Below are positions 7,583-17,578 of a DNA stretch of 64,000 nucleotides, one piece after another; positions within the stretch are counted from its first letter, which is position 1; each line of letters begins with the position of its first letter. The DNA is from Alphaproteobacteria bacterium (GTDB taxonomy: Bacteria; Pseudomonadota; Alphaproteobacteria; Micropepsales; Micropepsaceae), in assembly GCA_016783965.1 (NCBI GenBank), contig JADHVO010000001.1, positions 62,001 to 126,000 on the forward strand. Reading direction: 5' to 3'. Made by a program: the position numbers and the translations under genes. Under the pieces are notes generated by a model. That model made no database searches, was not told the origin of the DNA, and worked only from the letters and a program-made list of their open reading frames with translations.

Positions 7583-8635
7583 TCACGAGACCTGTACGAC
7601 GCGAACCTTCTGGCCGGTCGCGAGCCGCTCGGCGCCGCGCACGATGACGCGATCGCCTGCGGCCACGGCGCCGCGAACCTCGACCATCGTCCCCTGCTCC
7701 GTCCGCGTTTCGACCGGAACGCGCTGAACCGTGCCATGCGCGTCGACCTTGAAGATGTAGGTATTCTCTTCGCGCAGGACGAGCGCGTCGCGCGGGACCG
7801 CGAGCGCGTCACGCGGCTCGGCGGTCGGGATCATCACCCGTGCGGCATCGCCGACAAGGGCAGAGCCGGCCGGCAGGGAGACGCGGATCTCGATCGTGCG
7901 GCTCACGACGTCACCGACCGGCACGATGGCCCGTACCGACGCAATCAGCGGCTTGCCGCCGATCTGGGTCGTGACCGACATCGACTCGCGCAGGTTGCGC
8001 ACGACGTCGATCGGGGCCTGGGCGCTCACTTCCAGCGAGCCGATATCCACCAGCCGGACGACCGCTTTCCCGGCGGTCACGTACTCGCCGGGATTGATGA
8101 GACGGGCGACCACGCGGCCCGGAAACGGTGCGCGGATGCCGCCATGGGCGAGCTGGTACTCGCTGCGTCGCAGTGCGGCCTGCGCCTGTGCGAGCGCTGC
8201 CGCGTCCATGTCGCGCGTGGCGCCGGCCTGGTCGCGCGTCGCCCTGGCGATGGCGTTCTGCTTGAACAGATTGTCCATGCGTTCGGCCTGGTTGCGGTCG
8301 AACTGCAACTGCGCGGCAAGGCGCGCGACATTGGCGCGGTCGGACGCGAGCTGCATGGTGGCGAGGCTGGGATCGACCTTCACCACGATGTCGTCCTGCT
8401 TGACGACCGTCCCCACGTCGGCGACCCAGGCGACGCGCCCCTCGACCTCCGATGCGAGCTGGGAATCGTTGCGCGATACCACCGTTCCCGGCACCGCCAT
8501 CACCGGCGCCATCTTGATGGATTTGACGATCACCGCACCGACTGTCGGCACATCCGGTGCGGCGGCCAGCGATGCGGGAATCAACAGGGCAAGGACGAAG
8601 AGCGCCGATCTGGAGAAATCGAATAACGGTTTCAC
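7583..8635 (-). CDS. RND efflux periplasmic adaptor (membrane fusion protein)
   Basis: 350 residues with a signal peptide (residues 1-25, ending SLAAA). The barrel-sandwich/lipoyl half-motif is seen at VEGRVAWVADVGTVVK (about 68-83), then a coiled coil about residues 95-165, then the second lipoyl half GGIRAPFPGRV. This is the HlyD/AcrA-type order. The protein links an inner-membrane RND pump to an outer-membrane channel in the periplasm. Its ATG overlaps the stop of the permease gene by four bases. No channel gene is adjacent, so the pump probably recruits a TolC-like protein encoded elsewhere. Confidence 0.9.
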   Translation of the reverse strand: MKPLFDFSRSALFVLALLIPASLAAAPDVPTVGAVIVKSIKMAPVMAVPGTVVSRNDSQLASEVEGRVAWVADVGTVVKQDDIVVKVDPSLATMQLASDRANVARLAAQLQFDRNQAERMDNLFKQNAIARATRDQAGATRDMDAAALAQAQAALRRSEYQLAHGGIRAPFPGRVVARLINPGEYVTAGKAVVRLVDIGSLEVSAQAPIDVVRNLRESMSVTTQIGGKPLIASVRAIVPVGDVVSRTIEIRVSLPAGSALVGDAARVMIPTAEPRDALAVPRDALVLREENTYIFKVDAHGTVQRVPVETRTEQGTMVEVRGAVAAGDRVIVRGAERLATGQKVRVVQVS

Positions 8636-11600
8636 GCAGCTTTCCTCAGGAACGGGGTGACGGGCGCCAGGCTGACTTCCGTCCGGCGCTCGCCGATCCG
8701 CAACATGGCAGGCATCAGCACCAGGGTGAAGACGTGGCTCACGATGATGCCGCCGACGATCACGGCGCCGAGGCCACGGTAGATCTCCGCACCCGGTCCC
8801 GGCACCAGGACCAGCGGCAGCATGCCGAAGATCGCCGTCAGGGTGCTGGAGAAGATCGGGCGCAGCCGGGTCTCGAGGCTCGAACGCACGGCATCAACGC
8901 GCGACATGCCCTCTTGCTCCGCCTGGCGCGTGCGCGCCACCAGCAGGATCGTGTTGTTGACCACCAGGCCCAGCACAATGATGAAGCCGATCATGGTCAA
9001 AAGATCGAGCGGCTGGAACACGAACAGGCCGAGCAGGCGCAGCGCCGCCATGCCGCCGACGGTACCGAGCGGCAGCGCGATGGTGGCGATGAACGCGTCC
9101 CACACCGACTTGAACAGGGCCGCCATGATCAGGAACAGGATCAGCACCGCGAGCGCGAAGTTCTTGCCCATGCTCCAGAGCGCGTTGTCGAGATGGTCGG
9201 CCGCAGCGCCGTAGGTCACGGTCCCGTCCGGCGGCAGCAGCGCGCGGATCTTCGGCTCGATCTCGGTACGCACGATTTTCAACACGTCCTGCAAGGCCAT
9301 GCCGCGCGGCGGCTGGAGGTTGAGCGCAAAGGTCGCGCGACGGCCCAGGCGATAGATGCCGCTGGGCGCGAGCGTCCGCTGGGTTTCGACCAGGTGGCCG
9401 AACGACACGACGCCCCCGTTCGGCGTTGCGAGCGGCGCATTGTCGACTGCATCCGGCGAAGTAAGCGGCTGCGATTTCAGGATCAGGTAGAGCTGGCGTT
9501 CGCCATCGAACCGCTGCCCGACATACGCGCCTTCGCCGAGCGCCTGCGTGATCGTCCCGACATCCGCGCGCGTCCAGCCGACCTCTGCGATGGCGCGGTC
9601 ATCAGGATGCAGCGCAAGCTGCGGCTGGTCGTAGTCAAGCGTCGGGTTGGTGTTCACCACCGCATCCGGGAAGCGCTGGGTCAGCAGGTCGAAGCCGCGC
9701 TTGGCCGCCAGGCGCATCGCCTCCTGGTCGTTGGACTGGATGTTGATCGACACGCCGCCGCCCTGGTCGAAGCCGCCGAACAGGCTGCCCATCTGCGCAA
9801 ACGCCTGCGCATCGGGAAGATCGCGGATGATCTCGCTGCGGACGATCTGCTCGAGTTTGGGGAAATCATCGTCGTTCGGCACGCGCACGGCCATGTCCAT
9901 GAAGCCGGGACCGTCCATCTTGACGTAATAGTTGAGCAGCTTCGGCTGTTTGGTGCCGTCCAGATAGGGCTTGAGGCGCGCCATGATAGGCAGCGCGATG
10001 CTGTTGTTGACCGTATCCACTGTCGCGCTGGACGGGATCTGGATGAAGCCGTCAATTGCGGCGCGCTTGACCTGCGGCAGGTATTGCAGGCTCGGCATCA
10101 GCATCCAGGTACCGAGTGCCGATCCGAGGATCAGGCCGCCGATCCAGAGCTGGCGCTTGCGCGGCGTATCGGTGAGGTTCATGCACACATCGGTGATCCG
10201 CCGCCAGACCGCGGTAAGTTCCGAGACCTTGGGCGTGGTCTTGAGGAACAGCATCGAGGTCACTGGCACGACCGTGATCGCCACGATGAGCGACACGAAC
10301 ACCGCGAACGCGATGGTCAGGGACAGATCGGCGAAGAGCTGGCCCTCGACGTCCTTCAGGAAGATCACCGGCAGGAAGATGGCGACGTTCGTCGCCGTCG
10401 AGGCGAGGAGCGCGCCCCACACCTGCCCGGTTCCTTCGTCGGCCGCCCGGCGCGCATCCATGCCATGCTCGCGCAACCTGAGGATGTTCTCGAACGCGAC
10501 AATGGCGGCATCGAGCACGATCCCGGTCGCGAAGGCCAGCCCGGCAAGCGAAACCACGTTGAGCGTGCGTCCAGTGACGTTCAGCAGGATCAGCACCGCC
10601 ATCAGGCAGATCGGAATCGCCGAGGAGATGATCAGCGTGCCGCGCCACTCGCGCATGAAGAACCAGAGCACGCCGACGGCCAGCAGAACGCCCAGGATCA
10701 GGTCGGACGTGACCATCCCCATCGCCTGGTTGATGAAGTGCGACGGGTCGAAAGAGTACTGGAGGCTGACCCCCTGCTGTTTGGCAACGCCGTCGTTGAT
10801 CGCCTGTAGCTCCGCTTTCACCGCGTCGACCGTCGCCAGCACGTTGGCGCCCGAGGCTCGGAACACCTGAAGGCCCAGCGCCGGGTTGCCGTTCTGGTAT
10901 GCGAAGCCCTGCGGCTTGCTGCGCCCGAGATGGACGTCGGCCACGTCGCCCAGATGCACCGGCTTGCCGTTGCGCCATTCAAGAACGAGCGATTTCAGCG
11001 TGTCGACGGAATAGCGGCCGCGCAGCGACAGGCTGTAGCGGCGGCGGCCGACATCGATCGTTCCGCCCGAAACGTCTTCCGCGCCGCTGATCTGCTGCGC
11101 CATCTTCGGGATCTGCACGCCGAGTTCGGCCGCGCGCAGCGGATCGAACACGATGTCGATCTCGTCGGTCCCGCCATTGGCGTTGATCTGGACCGATCCC
11201 ACGCCGGGAATGGCCTCAAGACGCGGCACGACGTTGTCTTTGAGGAAGCTCGTATAGGAGTTCACATCGCGCTTGTTGCCCGGCAGCACCTGCATGAAGA
11301 CGTAAAGCAGCGTCGCGTTGGCGTTCTGTGTGCTCGCGAGCTGGATGATCGGCTTCTGCGCATCCAGAGGCAGCGGCGGCAACCGGTTGAGCCGGCCGAC
11401 GATGTCGACCAGCGTGCTCTGCATGTCGGTGCCGAGCGCGAAGGTCAGCGCGACATAGCCGCTGCCCTGATTGGCGAAGCCGTCCATCTCCTGGAGGCCG
11501 GGAAGACCCTGGAGCACTTCCTCTTCCGGTTCGAGGATCTGCGACTGGACCTCGCGTGGCGTCTCCGAGCGCCAATCCGTTTCTATGCCGACCTGCGGAC

Positions 11601-11727
11601 GATCGATGTCGGGGAAGAGCTGGATCGGCAGGCTGTAGAGGGCGAACAGGCCGAACAGCATCGTCACCGCGACGCCGACCGCAACCGCCGCGGGGCTCTT
11701 CAGGCTGGCGCTCGTGAATGCGCGCAC
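8632..11727 (-). CDS. RND-family efflux permease (AcrB-like)
   Basis: 1031 residues, the normal size of RND permeases, with helix 1 near the N-terminus and two large periplasmic loops. The helix 4 region reads ATGIVLDAAIVAFEN: one Asp of the usual Asp-Asp pair is kept and the second is Ala. The helix 10 region reads VVNNTILLV, with Asn where AcrB has Lys940. These changes occur in several non-AcrB branches and suggest a different proton relay. The protein exports drugs or other amphiphiles from inner membrane or periplasm. It is encoded before its adaptor, the reverse of the common order. There is no regulator gene nearby. Confidence 0.9.
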   Translation of the reverse strand: MRAFTSASLKSPAAVAVGVAVTMLFGLFALYSLPIQLFPDIDRPQVGIETDWRSETPREVQSQILEPEEEVLQGLPGLQEMDGFANQGSGYVALTFALGTDMQSTLVDIVGRLNRLPPLPLDAQKPIIQLASTQNANATLLYVFMQVLPGNKRDVNSYTSFLKDNVVPRLEAIPGVGSVQINANGGTDEIDIVFDPLRAAELGVQIPKMAQQISGAEDVSGGTIDVGRRRYSLSLRGRYSVDTLKSLVLEWRNGKPVHLGDVADVHLGRSKPQGFAYQNGNPALGLQVFRASGANVLATVDAVKAELQAINDGVAKQQGVSLQYSFDPSHFINQAMGMVTSDLILGVLLAVGVLWFFMREWRGTLIISSAIPICLMAVLILLNVTGRTLNVVSLAGLAFATGIVLDAAIVAFENILRLREHGMDARRAADEGTGQVWGALLASTATNVAIFLPVIFLKDVEGQLFADLSLTIAFAVFVSLIVAITVVPVTSMLFLKTTPKVSELTAVWRRITDVCMNLTDTPRKRQLWIGGLILGSALGTWMLMPSLQYLPQVKRAAIDGFIQIPSSATVDTVNNSIALPIMARLKPYLDGTKQPKLLNYYVKMDGPGFMDMAVRVPNDDDFPKLEQIVRSEIIRDLPDAQAFAQMGSLFGGFDQGGGVSINIQSNDQEAMRLAAKRGFDLLTQRFPDAVVNTNPTLDYDQPQLALHPDDRAIAEVGWTRADVGTITQALGEGAYVGQRFDGERQLYLILKSQPLTSPDAVDNAPLATPNGGVVSFGHLVETQRTLAPSGIYRLGRRATFALNLQPPRGMALQDVLKIVRTEIEPKIRALLPPDGTVTYGAAADHLDNALWSMGKNFALAVLILFLIMAALFKSVWDAFIATIALPLGTVGGMAALRLLGLFVFQPLDLLTMIGFIIVLGLVVNNTILLVARTRQAEQEGMSRVDAVRSSLETRLRPIFSSTLTAIFGMLPLVLVPGPGAEIYRGLGAVIVGGIIVSHVFTLVLMPAMLRIGERRTEVSLAPVTPFLRKAA

Positions 11728-12776
11728 GTGTCCCTCCGTGGCTCGGCCGCGTCGCGCGACGCGGCGGAAAGCCGGGCATTCTTTCCATCAAGCGCCACGT
11801 TCGTGAACCTGCGCCGCGTTCACATTGCCGTAAGCGCGCGGCGCGATGATGACTTGAGTGTCATGTTGCAGGCACAGGCTTCGCCGGCCCTTGAGAACGT
11901 GCAGTTTTCGCGGGGTCCAAAGCGGATGTGTCGGAACACGATGGCGGCTCCGCGCTCCGAACAATGCCGCCAACTAGCCAATTGCTGGCAGTCCGCGAGC
12001 CGCGCGGCGCGGTCGAGGGTCTCAATGACTTGCTCCGCCCCAACCGCCGCTGCAGTTGACCGTCTCCGATGCCCGACGTCGCCAAATGGGTGTACGGAGT
12101 TAGGCATTCGATTGATGACGGCTGCCAGCCCGATTCGTGCGACTGGCCCAACTCGAGCCGTTGGAGCCTGGGCGCCTCCGGTTCGCGACGGACGTCTGGT
12201 GCCCCATGAAGCGGAGCTGTTGAAATGAGAGAATGTGTCGCATTCGACCGCCTCGTCATTCAGCCCCGTGTAAGCCAGCGCTGATACAAGCGAGAGGCAC
12301 CGGCCGAAAGCGATCCCAGTTGCTGAGGATCGAGTGGGATGAAGCGAGTCGATATATATGGCGAGGCCGTCTGGAGAAAGCACGCACTCGTTCGACACGA
12401 TCTGTTTGCCACCGCGCTCGTAGGGCGCGTTGAGATAGCCGGTGAGGGGTCCGCCATTGTCGAGTTCGCCGACAACTCGACGCCGTATTGCCGACCCGCG
12501 GGGGGCTCGGCCATAAGGAGCGTGTGGTCATGGCTCGAGAAGGACTGAGACGCGCGACCAACATCCGCCGTTCTCACAATCCTGAAATGAAATTCATCTG
12601 ACGCGCCGCATGTCCGTGTTCTTGTCGCAACACGGACTGCTACAATCCAATCAAGTCTCGAACTCTCGCTTCTTCGTAGATGCTCCGCGGGAGTTGTCAC
12701 ATTTCACAAGTTTGCTAGGTCGTCGCTAGGGGTGCCACATATTTGTGTCTCCCCAATCTCGTCGGACAAGCGCTCA
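11728..12776. other. about 1 kb with no convincing gene
   Basis: Both strands contain only mid-length open frames, and none has a recognisable domain, a signal peptide or a good ribosome site. On the minus strand a frame around 12250-12480 contains a plausible-looking soluble protein segment (LNAPYERGGKQIVSNEC and onward), but it has no credible start and changes character further on. Composition is more mixed and lower in GC than the flanks. Upstream sequences for both flanking operons must lie here (RND permease at 11727 on the minus strand, lipoprotein at 12777 on the plus strand). It looks like an eroded region or an insertion scar. Confidence 0.5.
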
Positions 12777-13292
12777 ATGAAGCCACTTGTGAAAACGTAC
12801 GTTGCACTTTCCATTGCACTGGCTGTTGCCGGCTGCGCGACCAACGCGCCCTTTCGATCGGCCGACGCAGATTATTTCCTGAGTAGCGGGGGCAACTCGA
12901 TAGCGGGCATCGCCAAAATGGTGGTTGGGGATACCCGCACCTACACCTGCGCGCTCAACGGCGCGATTTTGATGCCGGTTACCAACTTCACGAGCGCCCG
13001 GATGATGGCTCTATTCCAGGCTCAGAACCACGGATTCGCTGACGCTACCACCTTGGAACAACTGCATGATGACAACCTCCCTGCAAAATTTGTCCGCCAC
13101 GCATCCTGCGACCAAAACGGGCGATTTGCGTTCGGAGGTATCGCCGACGGCCAGTACTACGTTCAGGCCGACATTTTTTGGATCACTGGTGGACCCCGCC
13201 GGCCCAACCATGTGCATGGCGGAAGCCTGATGGAGATGGTGCGTGTGTCAGGAAGCGAGCACAAGGAACTCGAACTCCTGAAAGAATTTTGA
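12777..13292 (+). CDS. predicted lipoprotein leading the metal-type RND operon
   Basis: 171 residues from the ATG at 12777. The signal peptide is of lipoprotein type: basic start, hydrophobic VALSIALAV, then the lipobox V-A-G-C with Cys about residue 21, so the mature protein should be lipid-anchored in the envelope. The middle contains DQNGRFAFGGIADGQYYV, the sequence pattern of a transthyretin-like/CarboxypepD_reg beta sandwich. A longer frame opens at 12732 but would bury the signal peptide. The gene lies 40 bases before the RND adaptor. I do not recognise a named family; it may be an accessory factor of the pump. Confidence 0.65.
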   Translation: MKPLVKTYVALSIALAVAGCATNAPFRSADADYFLSSGGNSIAGIAKMVVGDTRTYTCALNGAILMPVTNFTSARMMALFQAQNHGFADATTLEQLHDDNLPAKFVRHASCDQNGRFAFGGIADGQYYVQADIFWITGGPRRPNHVHGGSLMEMVRVSGSEHKELELLKEF

Positions 13293-13332
13293 AATTCATC
13301 GGCAAAAGCGGAACGGCGTGGGAGTGTCAGAG

Positions 13333-14493
13333 ATGTCCTTGGACGAGCATCAACCCACGCGCCGCGGCCGCGTCTTCATCTGGGGCGGAATTGGGTTGGG
13401 AATAGCCCTGATCATCCTGCTCGTCACGAAGGGGTTCGGGCTGTTTGGCGGATCCGAGGAGTCCGGCGAGGCGCTCGCCGTCATTCACACTGGCAACAAG
13501 ATCATCATTCCCGCTGGCTCCGCTTTAAGGGACCGCATAGTCGTCATGGCCGCGCAGAGTCAGACCACAAGCGGCCAGCTCTCCCTTCCGGCCCTCGTGG
13601 AATCCGATCCGGCGCGCACTGCGGCAGTGTTGACGCCTCTTGCCGGTCGCGTCGTCAAGATTGCCATCGCGCTGGGTGACCGCGTGGCGCGCGGCCAGGT
13701 CCTCGCGATCATTGACTCGCCGGACTTGGCCCAAGCTTACGACGACAGCGCGAAAGCGGCGGACGCGCTGGCTCTAACAAAGAAAAATCTTTCGCGTCAG
13801 GCGGAACAGTTTCGGATGGGAACAGCGTCCGCACGCGACCTCGATCAGGCCAAGAGCGATTACGCGCAGGCGGAGGCCGAATATGCGCGAACGCAGGCGC
13901 GTCTTGGCGCCATCGGCGCCATGGGCGGCACGCGACAGCATCGCCTTCTGGAAGTCAGAGCCCCGGTCAGCGGCAGCGTCACGACGCTCGCGATCGCGAC
14001 CGGCAACATGATCAACGACCCGACGCAAGCCATCATGACGGTGGCCGATCTCAGCACGGTCTGGGTGACGGCACTCCTACCCGAGAAGGACATTGCTGCC
14101 GTCCAACGCGACGATGACGCAGAAGTGCAGCTCGAGGCCTATCCCGCTCGCACGCTGCGCGGCAAAGTGCTGTTCGTTCCGGATGTCGTTGAAGCCGATA
14201 CGCACCGACTCAAACTCCGCATTGCATTTCCAAACCCCGATCACATGCTGAAGCCGAACATGTTCGGGACCGTGACGCTGCGTACAAGCGGCCAGCCGCA
14301 GGTCGTGCTTCCGAGCTCCGCGCTCCTGATGAACAACGACCGGACCAGCGTGTTTGTATCCACCGTTCCATGGACGTTCGAACGGCGCATCGTTGAACCG
14401 CAATTGCGCGAAGGCGACAGCGTCGAGATAAAATTCGGGCTCAAGCCGGGCGAGCGGGTCGTCGTCAAGGGTGGAATTCTGCTGAATGATTGA
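13333..14493 (+). CDS. heavy-metal-type RND adaptor (CzcB/CusB-like)
   Basis: 386 residues from the ATG at 13333 (a GTG in frame at 13318 is an alternative). An N-terminal anchor helix (about residues 16-36) is followed by a lipoyl half-motif LTPLAGRVVKIAIALGDRVARGQ (partly quoted; residues about 97-119), a helical hairpin (about 130-190), the second lipoyl half VRAPVSGSV and beta-barrel MTVADLSTVWVTA. This order and the sequence are those of CzcB/CusB-like adaptors, which bridge an inner-membrane CzcA-type pump with its channel. It overlaps the start of the permease gene by eight bases. Confidence 0.88.
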   Translation: MSLDEHQPTRRGRVFIWGGIGLGIALIILLVTKGFGLFGGSEESGEALAVIHTGNKIIIPAGSALRDRIVVMAAQSQTTSGQLSLPALVESDPARTAAVLTPLAGRVVKIAIALGDRVARGQVLAIIDSPDLAQAYDDSAKAADALALTKKNLSRQAEQFRMGTASARDLDQAKSDYAQAEAEYARTQARLGAIGAMGGTRQHRLLEVRAPVSGSVTTLAIATGNMINDPTQAIMTVADLSTVWVTALLPEKDIAAVQRDDDAEVQLEAYPARTLRGKVLFVPDVVEADTHRLKLRIAFPNPDHMLKPNMFGTVTLRTSGQPQVVLPSSALLMNNDRTSVFVSTVPWTFERRIVEPQLREGDSVEIKFGLKPGERVVVKGGILLND

Positions 14494-17400
14494 CGCCTTT
14501 GTCGCTTTTTGCTTGCACCAGCGCATTGCGATCATTGTCGTCGCGGTGCTGGCAGCCTGCTTCGGCGTTTATGCCTGGGAAACGCTGACTGTCGAGGCCT
14601 ATCCGGAACTCGGCGATGTCTCCGCGCAGGTTACGACGCAAATGCCTGGCCTCGCTGCGGAAGAGGTCGAGCAGCTGATCACCGTCCCGCTCGAGCGCGA
14701 AATCAACGGCACGCCCGGGCTTCTGCTCATGCGATCGTCGAGCACGTTCGGCTTGTCCCTGATCACGGTCCTTTTTCGTGATGGCTACGATGACTATTGG
14801 GCGCGTCAGCGCCTGCTCGAGCGCATCAGCCAGGCGTCTCTTCCCGCTGGCGCAACACCATCGCTAGATCCCGTTGCCGGCCCTGGAGGGGAAATCTATC
14901 GCTATACGCTCGAGTCCGACACCAAGAACCTTCAGGAGCTGTCGGACATCCAGAAGTGGATCGTGATACCGGCGCTGAAGTCTGTTCCCGGCGTCGTTGA
15001 TGACACGAACTTCGGCGGATTCACGACAGAGTATCAGCTTAATCTCGACGCGAAGCAGCTCGAGCACTATGGCCTCGGCATCAACGACGTCACGAACGCC
15101 ATCAGCAACAACAACGTCAACGCCGGCGGCGGCCGAATCACGCGCGGAGATCAGAGTTACGTCATCCGCGGCGTTGGCCTGATCCACGCCCTGAGCGATA
15201 TCGACGCGATCGTGGTCAAGCAGGTCAACGGCGCTCCGGTCCTGATTCAGGATCTCGGCCAGACCGTTCTCAGCCACCAGGAACGCGAGGGCATTCTCGG
15301 CAAGGACAGCAATCCCGACACGATCGAGGGCATCGTTCTGATGCTCAAGTATCAGAACCCCTCGCTCACACTGCGCGGGGTTCACGCCAAGGTCGACGAG
15401 CTCAACGCCAAGCTGGCGAAATCCAACGTACGCATTGTGCCCTATATTGATCGCGACGACCTGGTGAACGCGACGGTCAGCAAGGTGGGGCGCACGATCG
15501 CCGAGGGTATCGGTCTCGTCTTCCTTGTTTTGATCCTGTTCCTGGGCAATCCACGCAGCGCGCTGGTGGTCGCGGTGTCGATTCCGATGGCGCTCGTATC
15601 GGTCTTCTCCCTGCTTAACTTGACGGGAGTGTCCGCAAATCTGCTCTCACTCGGGGCGATCGATTTCGGCATTCTGGTCGACGGCGCCATCGTGGTGACC
15701 GAGGCCATCTTGCGGCGGCGAGAGGCGCTGCCCGACGAGGAACTGAGCGAGAGCGAGGTCAGGGCGGCCGCACTTCAGGTAACGCGACCCATATTCTTCG
15801 CAAGTCTCATCATCATAACTGCTTACCTGCCGCTTTTTTCTTTCGAGCGCGCGGAGGCAAAGCTTTTCACACCGATGGCTTACACCATGGGCTATGCGCT
15901 CTTCGGCGCACTGCTCACCTCGCTCGCCCTGGTCCCTGGGCTTGCTTTCATCGCCTTTCGCGCGCCCGGCCGCGTCTACCACAACAAATGGCTAGAGCAG
16001 ATAACGGCAGGCTACGAGCGCGTCCTGGCGACCTGCCTCAACGAACCCCAGATCATCTACGGCGTTGTCGCCCTCGCGCTGCTTGCGGTTATTGGCCTCG
16101 GGATAACCGCGGGCCGTGACTTCCTGCCTGATCTCGACGAGGGCTCGCTTTGGCTCCAAGTCCAGATGCCGACGGGCTTGTCGCTCAACCAGGCGAGCGA
16201 CATGGCAAGCGAGCTGCGCCGCGCCATCTCGAAATACCCGGAGGTGTCCTATGTCGTCACGCAGACGGGGCGCAACGACGACGGCACCGATCCCTGGACG
16301 ATGTCCCATATCGAGGCGCCGGTCGGCCTCACGGCGTATGACACCTGGCCAAACGGCGAGTCGAAGAAGGCCTTCGTGAACCGGCTCGAATCGGATCTGA
16401 CGCGGGAATTTCCCGCCTTCTCGATCGGCATCAGCCAGCCCATCATTGATGGCGTGAACGACCTGATCGGTGGTGCGCACAGCCCGTTGGTCATCAAGGT
16501 GTACGGAGACGACCTGAACCAACTGCGCCGGGTCAGCAAGCAGATCGTCGACGTTCTTTACACGGTCCCCGGCACCGCCACGGCGTCGATCTTTCAGGAG
16601 CCGCCGATTCCCCAGGTCGAGATCAGGCTCGATCATCAGAAGGCCGCCCGCTATGGCGTGAACATGACCGACGTGCAGAGCGTGATCCAAACCGGCGTCG
16701 GTCAGTCGCCGGTTTCGACGGTTTATGTTGGCGAACGGACCTATCCCCTGACGGTCCGCTATGTCGAAAATGCCCGCAGCAGTCCCGAAGCGCTTGGGAA
16801 TCTGCTCGTGAACACTGCGAGCGGTGTGCAAGTCCCGCTGTCCCAGATCGCCGACATTCGCATCAGATCTGGCGAAAGCACGATTACGCGGGAGAACGGC
16901 GAGCGCAATCTCACCATTCGCATCGATAATCGCGACCGCGATCTGACCTCCTATCTCGACGACGCCAAGGATCGGATCGCGAAACTGGTGCACTTCGATC
17001 CAAGCAAGATCAGGCTCGAATGGGCGGGGCAGTTCGAAAATCAGCGGCGCGCGGAATCGCGCCTGCTCGTCATCCTCGCCCTCGTCATGGGGATGATGCT
17101 CATCTTTCTGACCGTCGGCACGAATTCCTTCCGCCAGGCACTCCTGATCCTGAGTGTCGTGCCCCTGGCGACCCTTGGCGGTCTCATATCCCTGCATCTG
17201 ACCGGGGAAAACCTCAATGTCGCAACCGGGGTCGGCTTCATCGCGCTGTTCGGCGTCGCGGTGCAGAATGGCATCATCATGATCTCCAACCTCAATCGCA
17301 TGCGGAAGTCGGGCCTGGAGCTGCACGAGGCGATCATGAAGGGTGCAACCGAGCGCCTGCGGCCCGTGCTTATGACGGCAACGGTGGCGACGCTCGGCAT

Positions 17401-17578
17401 GCTTCCAGCGGCAATTCACACTGGCGTCGGAAGCGACGTTCAGCGCGGCATCGCAACCGTGGTCGTCGGTGGATTGGCGATCTCGACGGCTCTGACGCTC
17501 TTCGTGCTGCCTGCGATGTACCATGTCGTCGAACATTGGGCCGAGCGGCGCCACGGCCGAACCTGGTGGAGCCGCTGA
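14486..17578 (+). CDS. CzcA/CusA-family heavy-metal efflux RND permease
   Basis: 1030 residues. The heavy-metal RND proton relay is intact: D393, D399 and E406 in DFGILVDGAIVVTEA have the same spacing as CzcA D402/D408/E415; the residue after E406 is Ala instead of the usual Asn. Other family segments are TPGLLLMRSSSTFGLS and GGEIYRYTLE in the first pore loop and GVAVQNGIIMISNLNRMR in helix 10. Such pumps expel divalent or monovalent metal ions from the periplasm or cytoplasm. The metal is not decided. The ATG overlaps the adaptor stop, and the TGA overlaps the channel gene's ATG. Confidence 0.9.
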   Translation: MIDAFVAFCLHQRIAIIVVAVLAACFGVYAWETLTVEAYPELGDVSAQVTTQMPGLAAEEVEQLITVPLEREINGTPGLLLMRSSSTFGLSLITVLFRDGYDDYWARQRLLERISQASLPAGATPSLDPVAGPGGEIYRYTLESDTKNLQELSDIQKWIVIPALKSVPGVVDDTNFGGFTTEYQLNLDAKQLEHYGLGINDVTNAISNNNVNAGGGRITRGDQSYVIRGVGLIHALSDIDAIVVKQVNGAPVLIQDLGQTVLSHQEREGILGKDSNPDTIEGIVLMLKYQNPSLTLRGVHAKVDELNAKLAKSNVRIVPYIDRDDLVNATVSKVGRTIAEGIGLVFLVLILFLGNPRSALVVAVSIPMALVSVFSLLNLTGVSANLLSLGAIDFGILVDGAIVVTEAILRRREALPDEELSESEVRAAALQVTRPIFFASLIIITAYLPLFSFERAEAKLFTPMAYTMGYALFGALLTSLALVPGLAFIAFRAPGRVYHNKWLEQITAGYERVLATCLNEPQIIYGVVALALLAVIGLGITAGRDFLPDLDEGSLWLQVQMPTGLSLNQASDMASELRRAISKYPEVSYVVTQTGRNDDGTDPWTMSHIEAPVGLTAYDTWPNGESKKAFVNRLESDLTREFPAFSIGISQPIIDGVNDLIGGAHSPLVIKVYGDDLNQLRRVSKQIVDVLYTVPGTATASIFQEPPIPQVEIRLDHQKAARYGVNMTDVQSVIQTGVGQSPVSTVYVGERTYPLTVRYVENARSSPEALGNLLVNTASGVQVPLSQIADIRIRSGESTITRENGERNLTIRIDNRDRDLTSYLDDAKDRIAKLVHFDPSKIRLEWAGQFENQRRAESRLLVILALVMGMMLIFLTVGTNSFRQALLILSVVPLATLGGLISLHLTGENLNVATGVGFIALFGVAVQNGIIMISNLNRMRKSGLELHEAIMKGATERLRPVLMTATVATLGMLPAAIHTGVGSDVQRGIATVVVGGLAISTALTLFVLPAMYHVVEHWAERRHGRTWWSR

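Noticed and set aside
8557..10809. Long plus-strand open frame antisense to the RND permease
   Set aside because: The permease has clear family sequence. The antisense frame shows biased composition and no ribosome site.
11820..12398. Minus-strand open frame of about 190 codons in the gene-poor stretch
   Set aside because: No domain, signal peptide or ribosome site; its later half has low-complexity Arg/Ser composition.
15992..17554. Minus-strand open frame opposite the metal-pump permease
   Set aside because: Same reason: shadow of the real gene, composition atypical, no homology.
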